NCBI RefSeq assembly: GCF_003950325.1
Contig: NZ_PXZH01000001.1
Location: forward strand, 186,001-250,000
Origin: Vagococcus humatus
Lineage (GTDB): Bacteria > Bacillota > Bacilli > Lactobacillales > Vagococcaceae
Length of the DNA stretch: 64,000 nt
Direction of reading: 5' to 3'
Shown piece after piece: positions 50,347 through 58,685 of this stretch. Every line of letters starts with the position of its first letter. Within the stretch, counting starts at the first letter, position 1. The notes under the pieces are model-generated. The model was not told the origin of the DNA. It made no database searches and saw nothing but the letters and a program-made list of their open reading frames with translations. Made by a program: the position numbers and the translations under genes.

Positions 50347-51333
50347 ATGTGCACAAGTTTAACACTAACAACTAAAAACCAACATCATTTTTTAGGAAGA
50401 ACGATGGACTTTGGTTTCCAATTATATGGAAAGCCTGTTGTTATTCCTAGAAATCATTCTTGGCAATTACAACTAGGGACTAAATTAACGACTCGCTGGG
50501 GATTTGTCGGAACTGGCCGCAATTTAGGAGAGTATTTTGTAGCAGACGGAATCAATGAAAAAGGTCTAGCTGTGGCAGAACTTTACTTTTTAGGAGAAGC
50601 TCACTATGTAGAAACCCCTGATCCAAATAAATTAAGCGTTGCTCCTCATGAGCTGATTAGTTGGCTATTAGGAGAAGTAGCTAGTATTGCCGAATTACGA
50701 GAAAAACTAACAGATGTTCAGTTAGTTCATGCAGAAAATCCACTTCTTCAAACTGTGGTTCCTTTACATTTTATTGTGACGGATAAAACAGGAGAATGTG
50801 TGGTACTTGAAACAGACAAGGGGTATTTGGAGATAAAGGATAATCCAGTTGGGGTTATGGCTAATAGTCCTGAGTTAGAATGGCATTTGAAAAATTTGAC
50901 TAATTATTTAGGGATACGTCCTACTAATTTTTCGAATAAAACCATGGGAACATTAGAGATTAAGCCTTTTGGGCAAGGTTCTGGGACCTTTGGACTTCCT
51001 GGAGGATTTACTTCTCCGGAGCGATTTGTCAGAACCGTTTATAACCGAGAATTTACTGAGACAGGAGAGACACTAACAGAAGGAGTGAATGCCCTGTTGC
51101 AAATTTTAAATAATGTCACCATTCCTAAAGGTGTTAATCTAAAAGACGATGGTAGTACCGATTATACACAATACCGAGCAGTGATGGAGACTCAAAGCTT
51201 AACGTATTATTTCCAACCTTACGAAACTCCAGAAGTTTTTTCTCTTCAGTTAACAGAAGATTTATTAACGGCTGCTAAACCAGTGGAGTTTCCAGTAAAC
51301 ACAGAATTTAAAGTGACTTCATTAACTAAATAA
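50347..51333 (+). CDS. Choloylglycine hydrolase family Ntn hydrolase, penicillin V acylase-like
   Basis: 328 residues. After removal of Met, Cys2 becomes the N-terminal nucleophile. Arg18 and Asp21 ('GRTMDFG'), Asn173 ('VMANSPELEWHL') and Arg226 ('SPERFVR') complete the family's active site. The position that is Asn in bile salt hydrolases ('AGLNF') is Tyr80 here ('AELYF'), as in penicillin V acylases. So cleavage of penicillin V-like amides or acyl-homoserine-lactone-like amides fits better than bile salts, but this is a one-residue argument. ATG 50347 has AAGGAG 8 bases upstream. No signal peptide. Confidence 0.87.
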   Translation: MCTSLTLTTKNQHHFLGRTMDFGFQLYGKPVVIPRNHSWQLQLGTKLTTRWGFVGTGRNLGEYFVADGINEKGLAVAELYFLGEAHYVETPDPNKLSVAPHELISWLLGEVASIAELREKLTDVQLVHAENPLLQTVVPLHFIVTDKTGECVVLETDKGYLEIKDNPVGVMANSPELEWHLKNLTNYLGIRPTNFSNKTMGTLEIKPFGQGSGTFGLPGGFTSPERFVRTVYNREFTETGETLTEGVNALLQILNNVTIPKGVNLKDDGSTDYTQYRAVMETQSLTYYFQPYETPEVFSLQLTEDLLTAAKPVEFPVNTEFKVTSLTK

Positions 51334-51392
51334 TAGTAGAAAAAACGCCTAATCTAAATTTATAATTAGATAAGAATGAAAGAGGTAGATGA

Positions 51393-51839
51393 ATGTTCAA
51401 GGTGCGTCACTATACTACCAATGATAAAGCGGAAGTAATTCATTTGATAAGAGAAACTATACAGGCTGTTAATATTGCGGATTATTCTGATAAACAAGTA
51501 GAGGCTTGGTCTAATATTGATAGGAATAATTGGGATAGGTCTTTGGTTGAAAATAATGCTCTGGTAGCTATAGGAGAAAATGAACAGATTGTAGGGTTTT
51601 CTGATATGAGTCCAACAGGTTATCTTGATAGACTGTTTGTGCATAAGGATTTTCAAAGAAAAGGCATTGCCAAGCTGTTAGTTAAAAAACTTGAAACTAT
51701 AAGTTCATCAAAAAAATTTCATACTTATGCATCCAAAACCGCAGTACCTTTTTTCCAAGCTATTGGTTATAGAGTTACCAAAGAAAATGAAGTTCTTTTG
51801 AGAAGTCAGTACTTTATCAATTATAAAATGGAAAAGTAA
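51393..51839 (+). CDS. GNAT family N-acetyltransferase
   Basis: 148 residues. The acetyl-CoA pyrophosphate loop is 'FVHKDFQRKGIAKLLVKKLE' near residue 90; the strand 'NALVAIGENEQIVGFSDMSP' precedes it, and 'ASKTAVPFFQAIGYRV' is the C-terminal signature. It resembles YafP-type acetyltransferases. AAAGAGGTAGATGA precedes the ATG. The substrate is unknown. It follows the acylase gene by 59 bases without a terminator. Confidence 0.85.
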   Translation: MFKVRHYTTNDKAEVIHLIRETIQAVNIADYSDKQVEAWSNIDRNNWDRSLVENNALVAIGENEQIVGFSDMSPTGYLDRLFVHKDFQRKGIAKLLVKKLETISSSKKFHTYASKTAVPFFQAIGYRVTKENEVLLRSQYFINYKMEK

Positions 51840-51886
51840 GGAATTTAAGTAGCATATTAATTGTGTCGGTTCGACTTCGGTAGCCG

Positions 51887-51949
51887 GTATACGAAAAGAG
51901 AAGCTAATCAATCTTATGTTCTAACCTGAAGTTCTCCTATTTTCTATAC
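51887..51949 (+). repeat. Imperfect long inverted repeat in an intergenic region
   Basis: GTATA, GAAAA and GAGAA in the left arm (51887-51902) pair in order with TTCTC, TTTTC and TATAC in the right arm (51932-51949), about 15 bp with small bulges around a 29-base loop. No T run follows directly. Confidence 0.55.
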
Positions 51950-51966
51950 AATTATAATAAGACAGT

Positions 51967-52002
51967 CAAGCTCCTAATCCAGTGTGGTTAGGAGTTTTTT
52001 GT
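51967..52002 (+). terminator. Terminator before the YibE/F genes
   Basis: CTCCTAA pairs with TTAGGAG around a ten-base loop, followed by T6. It ends the transcript that includes the GNAT gene. Confidence 0.85.
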
Positions 52003-52107
52003 TTAAGTAATAAAAGATAAAATATCTATAAATTTTGTCAAAAATAAACAGGTGCAATGAGAATATGATATAACTGAATAGACGAAGCTTAAAAGAAAGG
52101 AGACGTT

Positions 52108-53220
52108 ATGAGTAAGAGAAAAGGATTTTATTTGCTTCTTTTGAGCCTATTTCTTTTAGCTATTATTGGCATTGAGTACTGGACTCATGATTATGATCAG
52201 TACCAAGGAACACTTTTTAAAGTGGAAGATGCAAAAATAGTGGAGAAGCATCAAGAAAGAGATGAGCATGGTAACCAAGATGTAAAAGCTAAGCAGCAAC
52301 TGACAGGAGTTTTATTAAATACAAAAGATAAGGGACAAACGTTAGTTCTGTCTAATACTTATTCTCATAGTCAAGTATATGATGCTAAGTATCAAGTTGG
52401 AGATATTTTACTGATTAAACGAAGAACATTACACACAGGAGAACAATCAGCAGATATACTCAGTCTAAAACGAGACCGATTGATTAGTTATTGTTTGCTT
52501 GTGACTCTTTTTTTACTGGCACTCATTGGTAATAAACAAGGAGTGTTGTCTTTTGTTAGTTTAATAGTAAATACTGGCATACTAGTGGGGATGACCCAAT
52601 ATTATGTGCACACCAATCCTCAAGCTCTTTTTAAGATGTTTGTTTTAGGGGCTGGTTTATTTACTGTGGTTTCTTTAGTAATCTTAAATGGGTGGAACCG
52701 CAAAACTTGGGCATTAATTTTATCTACCTTATTAGGCACTTTTCTGTCCTTTTTGATCAGCTGGTTAGCTATGGTGATGCTTCAGCAAAAAGGCATTCGT
52801 TATGAAGAGATGGATTTTATTACAAAGTCTCCTCATTTAATTTTTTTATCTGGTCTTTTAGTTGGCTGTTTAGGAGCAGTGATGGATGTGGCGATGACAA
52901 TTATCACCTCTTTAGAAGAGTTACTAACCTACCAGCCTAATTTGAGTCAAAAAGAGTTGTGGCAATCTAGTCAAGTGATTGGGAGAGACATTATGGGACC
53001 TATGGCAAATGTGTTATTATTTGCCTATTTAAGCGGTGCTTTACCTCTCATTTTATTATATTTACGTAATGACATGTCTTATACCTTTACTTTTTCCATG
53101 ATTTTGTCTTTAGAATTTATTCGGGCAGTTGCCGGAAGTATCGGCATTGTTTTAACTGTTCCTATTAGTAGCTGGCTGGGGATTTACTTCTTTAACAAGT
53201 TGGGAGTGACATCATCATGA
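52108..53220 (+). CDS. YibE/F-family membrane protein (first of pair)
   Basis: 370 residues: one N-terminal membrane helix (7-24), an extracytosolic domain (about 25-125), then seven or so helices. 'GLLVGCLGAVMDVAMTIITSLEELLTYQPNLSQKELWQSSQVIGRDIMGPMANVLLFAYLSGALPL' is the YibE/F signature. The function of the family is not established. AAAGGAGACG precedes the ATG. The stop overlaps the next gene by four bases (ATGA), so the two products are translationally coupled and probably form a complex. Confidence 0.87.
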   Translation: MSKRKGFYLLLLSLFLLAIIGIEYWTHDYDQYQGTLFKVEDAKIVEKHQERDEHGNQDVKAKQQLTGVLLNTKDKGQTLVLSNTYSHSQVYDAKYQVGDILLIKRRTLHTGEQSADILSLKRDRLISYCLLVTLFLLALIGNKQGVLSFVSLIVNTGILVGMTQYYVHTNPQALFKMFVLGAGLFTVVSLVILNGWNRKTWALILSTLLGTFLSFLISWLAMVMLQQKGIRYEEMDFITKSPHLIFLSGLLVGCLGAVMDVAMTIITSLEELLTYQPNLSQKELWQSSQVIGRDIMGPMANVLLFAYLSGALPLILLYLRNDMSYTFTFSMILSLEFIRAVAGSIGIVLTVPISSWLGIYFFNKLGVTSS

Positions 53221-53975
53221 GCGTCTTAGGCTGTTTAGTAGTCATTTTAGGTATAAGTATGTATGCAGTAGGGAAAAGTCATGGGTTAACGGCCTTTATA
53301 TCTCTTTTTTTAAATTTTTTCTTCATGTTTGTCGTGATTGTTGGCATGAGAAAAGGCTATTCTCCTCTAGTATTAACAGGTATTGCTTGCTGCTTAATGA
53401 TTGGCCTTAACTTATTTTTCATTAATGGTTTTTACCTGAAAACGAAAGTAGCAGCATTAGGTAGTTTAATTACGTTACTTTTGCTGTTTGTTGTGATTTG
53501 GTGGCTAGTTCCATTGTTAAGAATTCAAGGCTTAGGGGAAGAAGAAGTCGTAGAAATGGACATGTATTCTTTTTACGTTGGGATCTCTTTTTTAAAGATA
53601 ACTATTTGTACCTTAACTATGGGAACAGTTGGAGCAATTACAGATACAGCGATGTCTGTTGCTTCAGCTTTAGAAGAATTGATGAAAAAAAAGCCAGATA
53701 TTTCTACCAAACAAATTTGGGCATCTGGTATTAAAATTGGCCGAGATATTTTAGGCACCACAACGAACACGTTATTATTTGCTTTTATTGGGAATAATTT
53801 AGCCTTAGTTATTTGGTTAGCAGATTTAGGTTATACGCTTGAACGCATGTTAAATAGTAAAGTGATGGTAGCAGAATTATTTACTATGTGTTGTAGTTTA
53901 GTTGGCGTGATTTTAGTTATTCCTGTGGTTTCTTTTCAGATGAGTTTAGTAAAAAAACAACAGTTGGTTGAATAA
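53217..53975 (+). CDS. YibE/F-family membrane protein (second of pair)
   Basis: 252 residues, six or seven membrane helices. It carries a second copy of the signature found in its upstream partner: 'TMGTVGAITDTAMSVASALEELMKKKPDISTKQIWASGIKIGRDILGTTTNTLLFAFIG'. It lacks the N-terminal extracytosolic domain of the partner. Four-base overlap with the gene before it. Confidence 0.87.
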   Translation: MSVLGCLVVILGISMYAVGKSHGLTAFISLFLNFFFMFVVIVGMRKGYSPLVLTGIACCLMIGLNLFFINGFYLKTKVAALGSLITLLLLFVVIWWLVPLLRIQGLGEEEVVEMDMYSFYVGISFLKITICTLTMGTVGAITDTAMSVASALEELMKKKPDISTKQIWASGIKIGRDILGTTTNTLLFAFIGNNLALVIWLADLGYTLERMLNSKVMVAELFTMCCSLVGVILVIPVVSFQMSLVKKQQLVE

Positions 53976-54027
53976 TCAGTCAGCTGTTGTTTTTCTTTTT
54001 GTAAAACAAATCCACGTAAATCGATTT

Positions 54028-54040
54028 AAACACGAACGTT
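54028..54040 (+). promoter_or_regulatory. Possible PurR box 1
   Basis: AAACACGAACGTT matches the Gram-positive PurBox (AWWWCCGAACWWT) at 10 of 13 positions and lies upstream of the -35. Confidence 0.45.
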
Positions 54041-54074
54041 TATATATAAAAAATAAAAAATATCTATTTTATTG

Positions 54075-54103
54075 TTGAAATGTGAATATTTAAGAAGTAT
54101 AAT
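54075..54103 (+). promoter_or_regulatory. Promoter of the purine permease gene
   Basis: TTGAAA (54075-54080), exactly 17 bp, TATAAT (54098-54103). Confidence 0.75.
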
Positions 54104-54119
54104 AGCTCATGTACTCATC

Positions 54120-54132
54120 AAATACGAACAAT
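54120..54132 (+). promoter_or_regulatory. Possible PurR box 2
   Basis: AAATACGAACAAT matches the PurBox consensus at 12 of 13 positions. It lies just downstream of the expected transcription start. Confidence 0.55.
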
Positions 54133-54157
54133 AAAACAAAAGGGGAATATTTTACGA

Positions 54158-55594
54158 ATGGAAAAACTGTTTAAATTAAAAGAAAATAACACCACAATAG
54201 GAACAGAAGTGGTAGCAGGTTTTACAACATTCTTTGCTATGAGCTATATTTTATTTGTTAATCCAACGATCTTATCTATGTCTGGTATGCCGTTTCAAGC
54301 TGTTTTCTTAGCCACTATTATTGCAGCAGCTATTGGTACGTTAATTATGGGATTGTTTGCCAATGTTCCTTATGCCCAAGCACCTGGTATGGGATTAAAT
54401 GCTTTCTTCACTTATACGGTAGTAATGGGATTAGGTTATACATGGCAGCAAGCACTGGGAATGGTTTTCTTGTGTGGGTTAATTAATATTTTTATTACTG
54501 TAACTAAAATTAGAAAACTAATTATTCAAGCTATTCCAGAAAGTATGCAGCATGCAATTGGCGGAGGAATTGGGGTTTTTGTGGCTTATGCAGGTCTTAA
54601 AAATGCTAATTTGTTATCTTTTACAGCGGACTCTGGTTCTATTACTCATTCTGTAGTTGAAGGTGGGAAGGCAGTTAGTGTTAATATGAGCGGTGGAATT
54701 GTGCCAGCTTTAGCTAACTTTAATCAGCCTAGTGTGTTACTTGCTTTAATTGGAATTGTGTTAACCATTGTATTGGTTATTTTAAATGTACGAGGAGCTA
54801 TTTTAATTGGGATTATTAGTACAACAGTTATTGGGATTTTTATGGGTGTGGTCGATGTGTCTCAAATTGATTATCATGCTAATTCTTTAAGCCAGTCGTT
54901 TAAAGAATTAGGAACAACTTTTGGTGCAGCATTTAAACCAGAAGGCTTGCCATCTTTATTTGCAGATAAAGGAAAAATTCCTCAAGTCTTAATGACGATT
55001 TTAGCGTTTAGTTTATCAGATACTTTTGATACAATTGGTACATTTATTGGAACAGGTCGTCGGACAGGTATTTTCACTAAAGAAGATGAGGCTGCTTTAG
55101 AAAATAGCCGCGGATTTACTTCTAAGATGGACCGAGCATTATTTTCTGATGCTATTGCGACATCTATTGGGGCAGTTTTTGGGACGTCTAATACGACTAC
55201 CTTTGTGGAAAGTGCAGCTGGGATTGGTGCAGGTGGACGGACAGGTTTAACTTCTGTTGTGGTAGCAGGTTTGTTCTTATTAAGTAGTTTGTTCTCACCA
55301 ATTATTGGGATAGTGCCTGCGCAAGCTACTGCGCCAGCATTAATTTTAGTTGGGGTGATGATGACTGCTTCCTTTAAAGATATTAATTGGACAAACTTAG
55401 AAGAAGCTGTGCCAGCCTTTTTCGCTTCTATTTTTATGGGCTTATGTTTTAGTATCTCTTATGGTATTGCAGCAGGATTTATCTTCTATGTATTAATTAA
55501 GGTAGTAACTGGTAAAGTGAAAGAAGTTTCTCCTATTTTATGGATTGTAACCGGTCTGTTTATTCTTAACTTTATCATTTTAGCAGTTCTATAA
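54158..55594 (+). CDS. NCS2 family purine permease (PbuG/AzgA-like)
   Basis: 478 residues with 12-14 membrane segments. 'GFTTFFAMSYILFVNPTILS', 'QAPGMGLNAFFTYTVV', 'ESMQHAIGGGIGVFVAYAG', 'TFDTIGTFIGTGRRTG' and 'SNTTTFVESAAGIGAGGRTGLTSVV' are typical of the AzgA-type adenine, guanine or hypoxanthine:H+ symporters. PurR-like boxes at its promoter agree with a purine substrate. No purine riboswitch is present; the leader is only about 50 bases. AAAGGGG precedes the ATG. Confidence 0.93.
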   Translation: MEKLFKLKENNTTIGTEVVAGFTTFFAMSYILFVNPTILSMSGMPFQAVFLATIIAAAIGTLIMGLFANVPYAQAPGMGLNAFFTYTVVMGLGYTWQQALGMVFLCGLINIFITVTKIRKLIIQAIPESMQHAIGGGIGVFVAYAGLKNANLLSFTADSGSITHSVVEGGKAVSVNMSGGIVPALANFNQPSVLLALIGIVLTIVLVILNVRGAILIGIISTTVIGIFMGVVDVSQIDYHANSLSQSFKELGTTFGAAFKPEGLPSLFADKGKIPQVLMTILAFSLSDTFDTIGTFIGTGRRTGIFTKEDEAALENSRGFTSKMDRALFSDAIATSIGAVFGTSNTTTFVESAAGIGAGGRTGLTSVVVAGLFLLSSLFSPIIGIVPAQATAPALILVGVMMTASFKDINWTNLEEAVPAFFASIFMGLCFSISYGIAAGFIFYVLIKVVTGKVKEVSPILWIVTGLFILNFIILAVL

Positions 55595-55609
55595 ATCATT
55601 TATTTTATA

Positions 55610-55646
55610 AAAAAACATTCAGTTTATGAGCGACTGAATGTTTTTT
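55610..55646. terminator. Bidirectional terminator
   Basis: A 14-bp perfect stem (55610-55623 and 55633-55646) with A and T tails between convergent genes. Confidence 0.9.
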
Positions 55647-55867
55647 TATTGGGATTGTTTAGGTGGTTTATTGGAAGAGTCTTCAGAGTGGTCATCTATT
55701 TTTAGTTTAAAACTTTGAAATAAAAAGACGAAAATACCAAAGAAAATGGATTCTAAAAAAACATCTTTAAAGCTAGAGTATTTAGCTAGTCCTGTAGCAA
55801 TATTTCCTCCATAAGCCACAATAGAATATAAAAACATACCTATCAGTGAATTGATGAGACGTTTCAT
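55646..55867 (-). CDS. Small two-helix membrane protein, unknown family
   Basis: 73 residues, MKRLINSLIGMFLYSIVAYG at the start, with hydrophobic segments (about 7-22 and 33-49) and a polar, acidic, then Pro/Gln-rich tail. GGAGG lies 7 bases before ATG 55867. A 15-residue upstream in-frame extension would swallow that site and is rejected. No family recognised. Monocistronic, convergent with the purine permease. Confidence 0.7.
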   Translation of the reverse strand: MKRLINSLIGMFLYSIVAYGGNIATGLAKYSSFKDVFLESIFFGIFVFLFQSFKLKIDDHSEDSSNKPPKQSQ

Positions 55868-56001
55868 GATTTTTCCTCCAATCTTTGTAACCCTTTCCCT
55901 TATGTTCATCATACCATGATTATATAATTAGGTACAATAAATATCTCGTTACTAAAAAGGATGTGTTATAATGAATTGATTAAAGATAAAGGAGTTTGGC
56001 T

Positions 56002-56874
56002 ATGAAAGAATTATTAGGAACCGTATTTTTTGGCATGATTACAGATGAGAATGAATCAGCTTATTTTGTGCAACAACAAGGAGTAACCTTTCGTTTAGAT
56101 AAAACAGAAGGAGACTTTCAAATTGGAGAAGCAGTAGAAGGATTTGCTTATATTAATCAACGAGATGAAAAACGGTTTACCACACATATTCCTAAAAGCT
56201 ATGTAGGTCATTACGCTTACGGTACAGTAGTGGCAAGTAGAAAAGACTTAGGAGTATTTGTAGATATTGGATTACCAGATAAAGAAATGGCTTTATCGTT
56301 AGATGAGTTACCAACTATGAAAGAATTATGGCCTAAAAAAGGCGATCAATTAATGGTTTCTTTACGAGTAGACGACAAGGAAAGAATGTGGGCGACTTTA
56401 GCTAGTGAACAAATTTTTCACGCACTAAGTCGACAAGGAAACGAAAATATGCACAATCAAAATATCGAGGGCATTGTGTTTCGCTTGAAATTAATTGGGA
56501 CCTATATTTTGACAGAAGATTATTATATTGGCTTTATTCATCCATCTGAAAGAGAAAGAGAACCGCGTTTAGGTGAGAAAGTGACAGGTCGTGTTATTGG
56601 AGTTAGAGCAGATGGGGTTTTGAATTTATCTCTTAAACCTCGTAGTTATGAAGTGATTTCTGATGATGCACAAATGATTTTAACTTTCTTAGAACATGAT
56701 AAAGACAAACGAATTCCTTACACAGATAAATCTTCTCCAGACGCAATTAAAGCGATGTTTGCTATTAGTAAAGGCCAATTTAAACGTGCATTAGGTTCTC
56801 TTATGAAACAAGGGAAAATTATTCAGAAAGATGGCTATACTTATTTAGTCGAAACAGATGAGGCGGGGGAGTAG
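56002..56874 (+). CDS. cvfB: RNA-binding S1-domain protein CvfB (YitL)
   Basis: 290 residues: several S1-like beta-barrel domains ('GTVFFGMITDENESAYFVQQQ', 'GTVVASRKDLGVFVDIGLPDKEMALSL', 'GEKVTGRVIGVRADGVLNLSLKPRSYE') followed by a C-terminal winged helix ('DAIKAMFAISKGQFKRALGSLMKQGKI'). CvfB controls virulence-factor expression in Staphylococcus through RNA. ATG 56002 has AAAGGAG 7 bases upstream; the TTG at 55996 is too close. Overlap or tight spacing links it to the next transporter gene. Confidence 0.92.
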   Translation: MKELLGTVFFGMITDENESAYFVQQQGVTFRLDKTEGDFQIGEAVEGFAYINQRDEKRFTTHIPKSYVGHYAYGTVVASRKDLGVFVDIGLPDKEMALSLDELPTMKELWPKKGDQLMVSLRVDDKERMWATLASEQIFHALSRQGNENMHNQNIEGIVFRLKLIGTYILTEDYYIGFIHPSEREREPRLGEKVTGRVIGVRADGVLNLSLKPRSYEVISDDAQMILTFLEHDKDKRIPYTDKSSPDAIKAMFAISKGQFKRALGSLMKQGKIIQKDGYTYLVETDEAGE

Positions 56875-56878
56875 TCAG

Positions 56879-58066
56879 GTGAGAGATTCTAAGCTTCGGT
56901 TTCAACTGAATCTGTTTCAGCTATTTTACTGGATGGCATTTTGTGGGATTTCAGGTTTTGCAACAGTTTATCTGTTATCCCAAGAGATTACTGACATTCA
57001 AATTGGATTGATTGTAGCTAGTGGCAGTTTATTATCTGTATGTATGCAAGTGTTAACAGGGATTTTTATCGATAAGTTTCCAGCGTTAACAGTTAAAAAA
57101 GTTATTTTAATTTTTTTAGGTGTGACAGGAATTATGATGTTTGGTGTGTTACTGGTAGGAAATAAACCTCTACTTGTTTCTATTTTATATTGTTTAGGTT
57201 TGGTTTTTCTTTTGAATTTGCAACCATTAGTAACAGCTCTTATTTATGAATATATTAATAGTGGTGCAAATGTGAGTTTTTCTGTATCTAGAGGAATTGG
57301 CTCAATGGCTTATGGTTTGTTTTCTTTTGGTATGGGGATTTGGTTAGAAGCTCACTCAAAAGCTTATATTCCTTTACTATCTGGTTTATTTATGGTGATC
57401 TTGGTTTTAATTTTAGTTTGGTTACCTAAGATAAAAGAAGAGGAAGAGGTATTAGTTAATCAAACTTTTGAAGGAGAAAGTTCTGGTTCAATGTTCCGTC
57501 AATATCCTGGTCTTTTAAGCTTTATTTTAGGCATTGTGAGTTTATTTACTTTCCATACGATTGTAAATGTTTTTTTACCGCAAATTATTGAACATGTGCA
57601 AGGGGGTAGCCGAGAATTAGGTTTTGTGATTGCTTTGGCAGCTTTTTGTGAAATTCCAATCATGTTCTTCTTTGAACGATTAGAACGAAAATTTGGTGTA
57701 AGACATTTATTACAAGTTTCAGCTATCTTTTTCGTGTTAAAAGCGGTAATTTATGCGACAGTTCCATCTTTTTCTGTGATTTTAACTTCCCAAGTACTGC
57801 AAAGTTTATCTTTTGCTCTTATTACTCCCGCTTATGCTTCTTACACTAATCAGTGGATGAAGCCAACGGACCGAGTGAAAGGTCAAACCTTTATGATGGC
57901 AGCTGTCACATTAGGAAATGTGATAGGAAGCTTATTAGGTGGACAAGTTCTAGATAGAGCTTCTGTTGAAAGTCTATTAGTGATTGGACTAGGTATGACT
58001 TTATTAGGAATGATTTTAATGTTTATTAGTTTAAGGTATAGTAAAAAGGCAATTGGCGAAAGCTAA
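56879..58066 (+). CDS. MFS transporter, LacY/nucleoside-permease-like subgroup
   Basis: 395 residues with twelve membrane helices. 'LFYWMAFCGISGFATVYLL' at the start, 'SVSRGIGSMAYGLFSFGMGI' in helix 5 and 'GQTFMMAAVTLGNVIGSLLGGQVLD' near the end place it in the MFS_1-like group. GTG 56879 has a G-rich GGGGGAG site about 8 bases upstream; ATG 56858 lies inside cvfB and has no site. The gene starts 4 bases after the cvfB stop, so the two are co-transcribed. The substrate is unknown. Confidence 0.78.
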   Translation: MRDSKLRFQLNLFQLFYWMAFCGISGFATVYLLSQEITDIQIGLIVASGSLLSVCMQVLTGIFIDKFPALTVKKVILIFLGVTGIMMFGVLLVGNKPLLVSILYCLGLVFLLNLQPLVTALIYEYINSGANVSFSVSRGIGSMAYGLFSFGMGIWLEAHSKAYIPLLSGLFMVILVLILVWLPKIKEEEEVLVNQTFEGESSGSMFRQYPGLLSFILGIVSLFTFHTIVNVFLPQIIEHVQGGSRELGFVIALAAFCEIPIMFFFERLERKFGVRHLLQVSAIFFVLKAVIYATVPSFSVILTSQVLQSLSFALITPAYASYTNQWMKPTDRVKGQTFMMAAVTLGNVIGSLLGGQVLDRASVESLLVIGLGMTLLGMILMFISLRYSKKAIGES

Positions 58067-58077
58067 TTGCTTTTTTT
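58049..58077 (+). terminator. Terminator overlapping the MFS stop codon
   Basis: GCAATTGGC (58049-58057), a GAAA tetraloop, GCTAATTGC (58062-58070), then T7. Confidence 0.92.
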
Positions 58078-58203
58078 GTGAAAAAACAGTATCATCTAAT
58101 TGAGAATAGATTGCATTAACTAATTAATTAATTTATAATGAGTCTAAATAATCAAGCAGAAGTTAAACAATAGATTAGAATTGTTTTAAATAAGGAGAAA
58201 AAG

Positions 58204-58653
58204 ATGGATACAGGAATGATCATTAAAAATATAAGGCGTCAACTCCATGATGGTGGGTATAAATTAACCCCTCAACGTGAAGCAACTGTTTTGGTCTTGC
58301 TAGAAAATGATAAAGATCACTTATCAGCAGAAGAAATTTATATGTTAGTGAAACAGAAAAGTCCAGATATTGGTCTTGCAACAGTTTACCGAACATTAGA
58401 AATGTTAACAGAGCTAAAAATTGTAGATAAAATCAGCTTCAATGACGGAGTTTCTCGTTATGATTTACGCAAGGAAGGGGATCATCATTTTCATCACCAT
58501 TTGCTTTGTTTAGAGTGTGGTAGTATTGAAGAAGTAGAAGAAGATTTACTAGGTGAGGTAGAAAATATCGTGGAAAAACGATATGACTTTTTAGTTAAAG
58601 ATCATCGGTTAACTTTCCACGGAGTGTGTAGTCAATGTCGTAAGAAAAAATAA
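58204..58653 (+). CDS. fur: Ferric uptake regulator Fur
   Basis: 149 residues. Winged helix (about 10-85, 'LTPQREATVLVLLE', 'GLATVYRTLEMLTEL'), then the metal-binding dimer domain with 'HHFHHHLLCLECG' (94-106). The structural zinc site is Cys102, Cys105, Cys142 and Cys145. The sequence is closer to Bacillus Fur than PerR or Zur, and the position before xerD supports Fur. AAGGAGA lies before the ATG. Confidence 0.9.
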   Translation: MDTGMIIKNIRRQLHDGGYKLTPQREATVLVLLENDKDHLSAEEIYMLVKQKSPDIGLATVYRTLEMLTELKIVDKISFNDGVSRYDLRKEGDHHFHHHLLCLECGSIEEVEEDLLGEVENIVEKRYDFLVKDHRLTFHGVCSQCRKKK

Positions 58654-58685
58654 ATGATTTGGGTGAATAAAAGGGAGCTATTAGT

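Noticed and set aside
53976-54157. Purine riboswitch before the purine permease
   Set aside because: Only about 50 bases lie between the transcription start and the gene, and the conserved purine-aptamer loops are absent.
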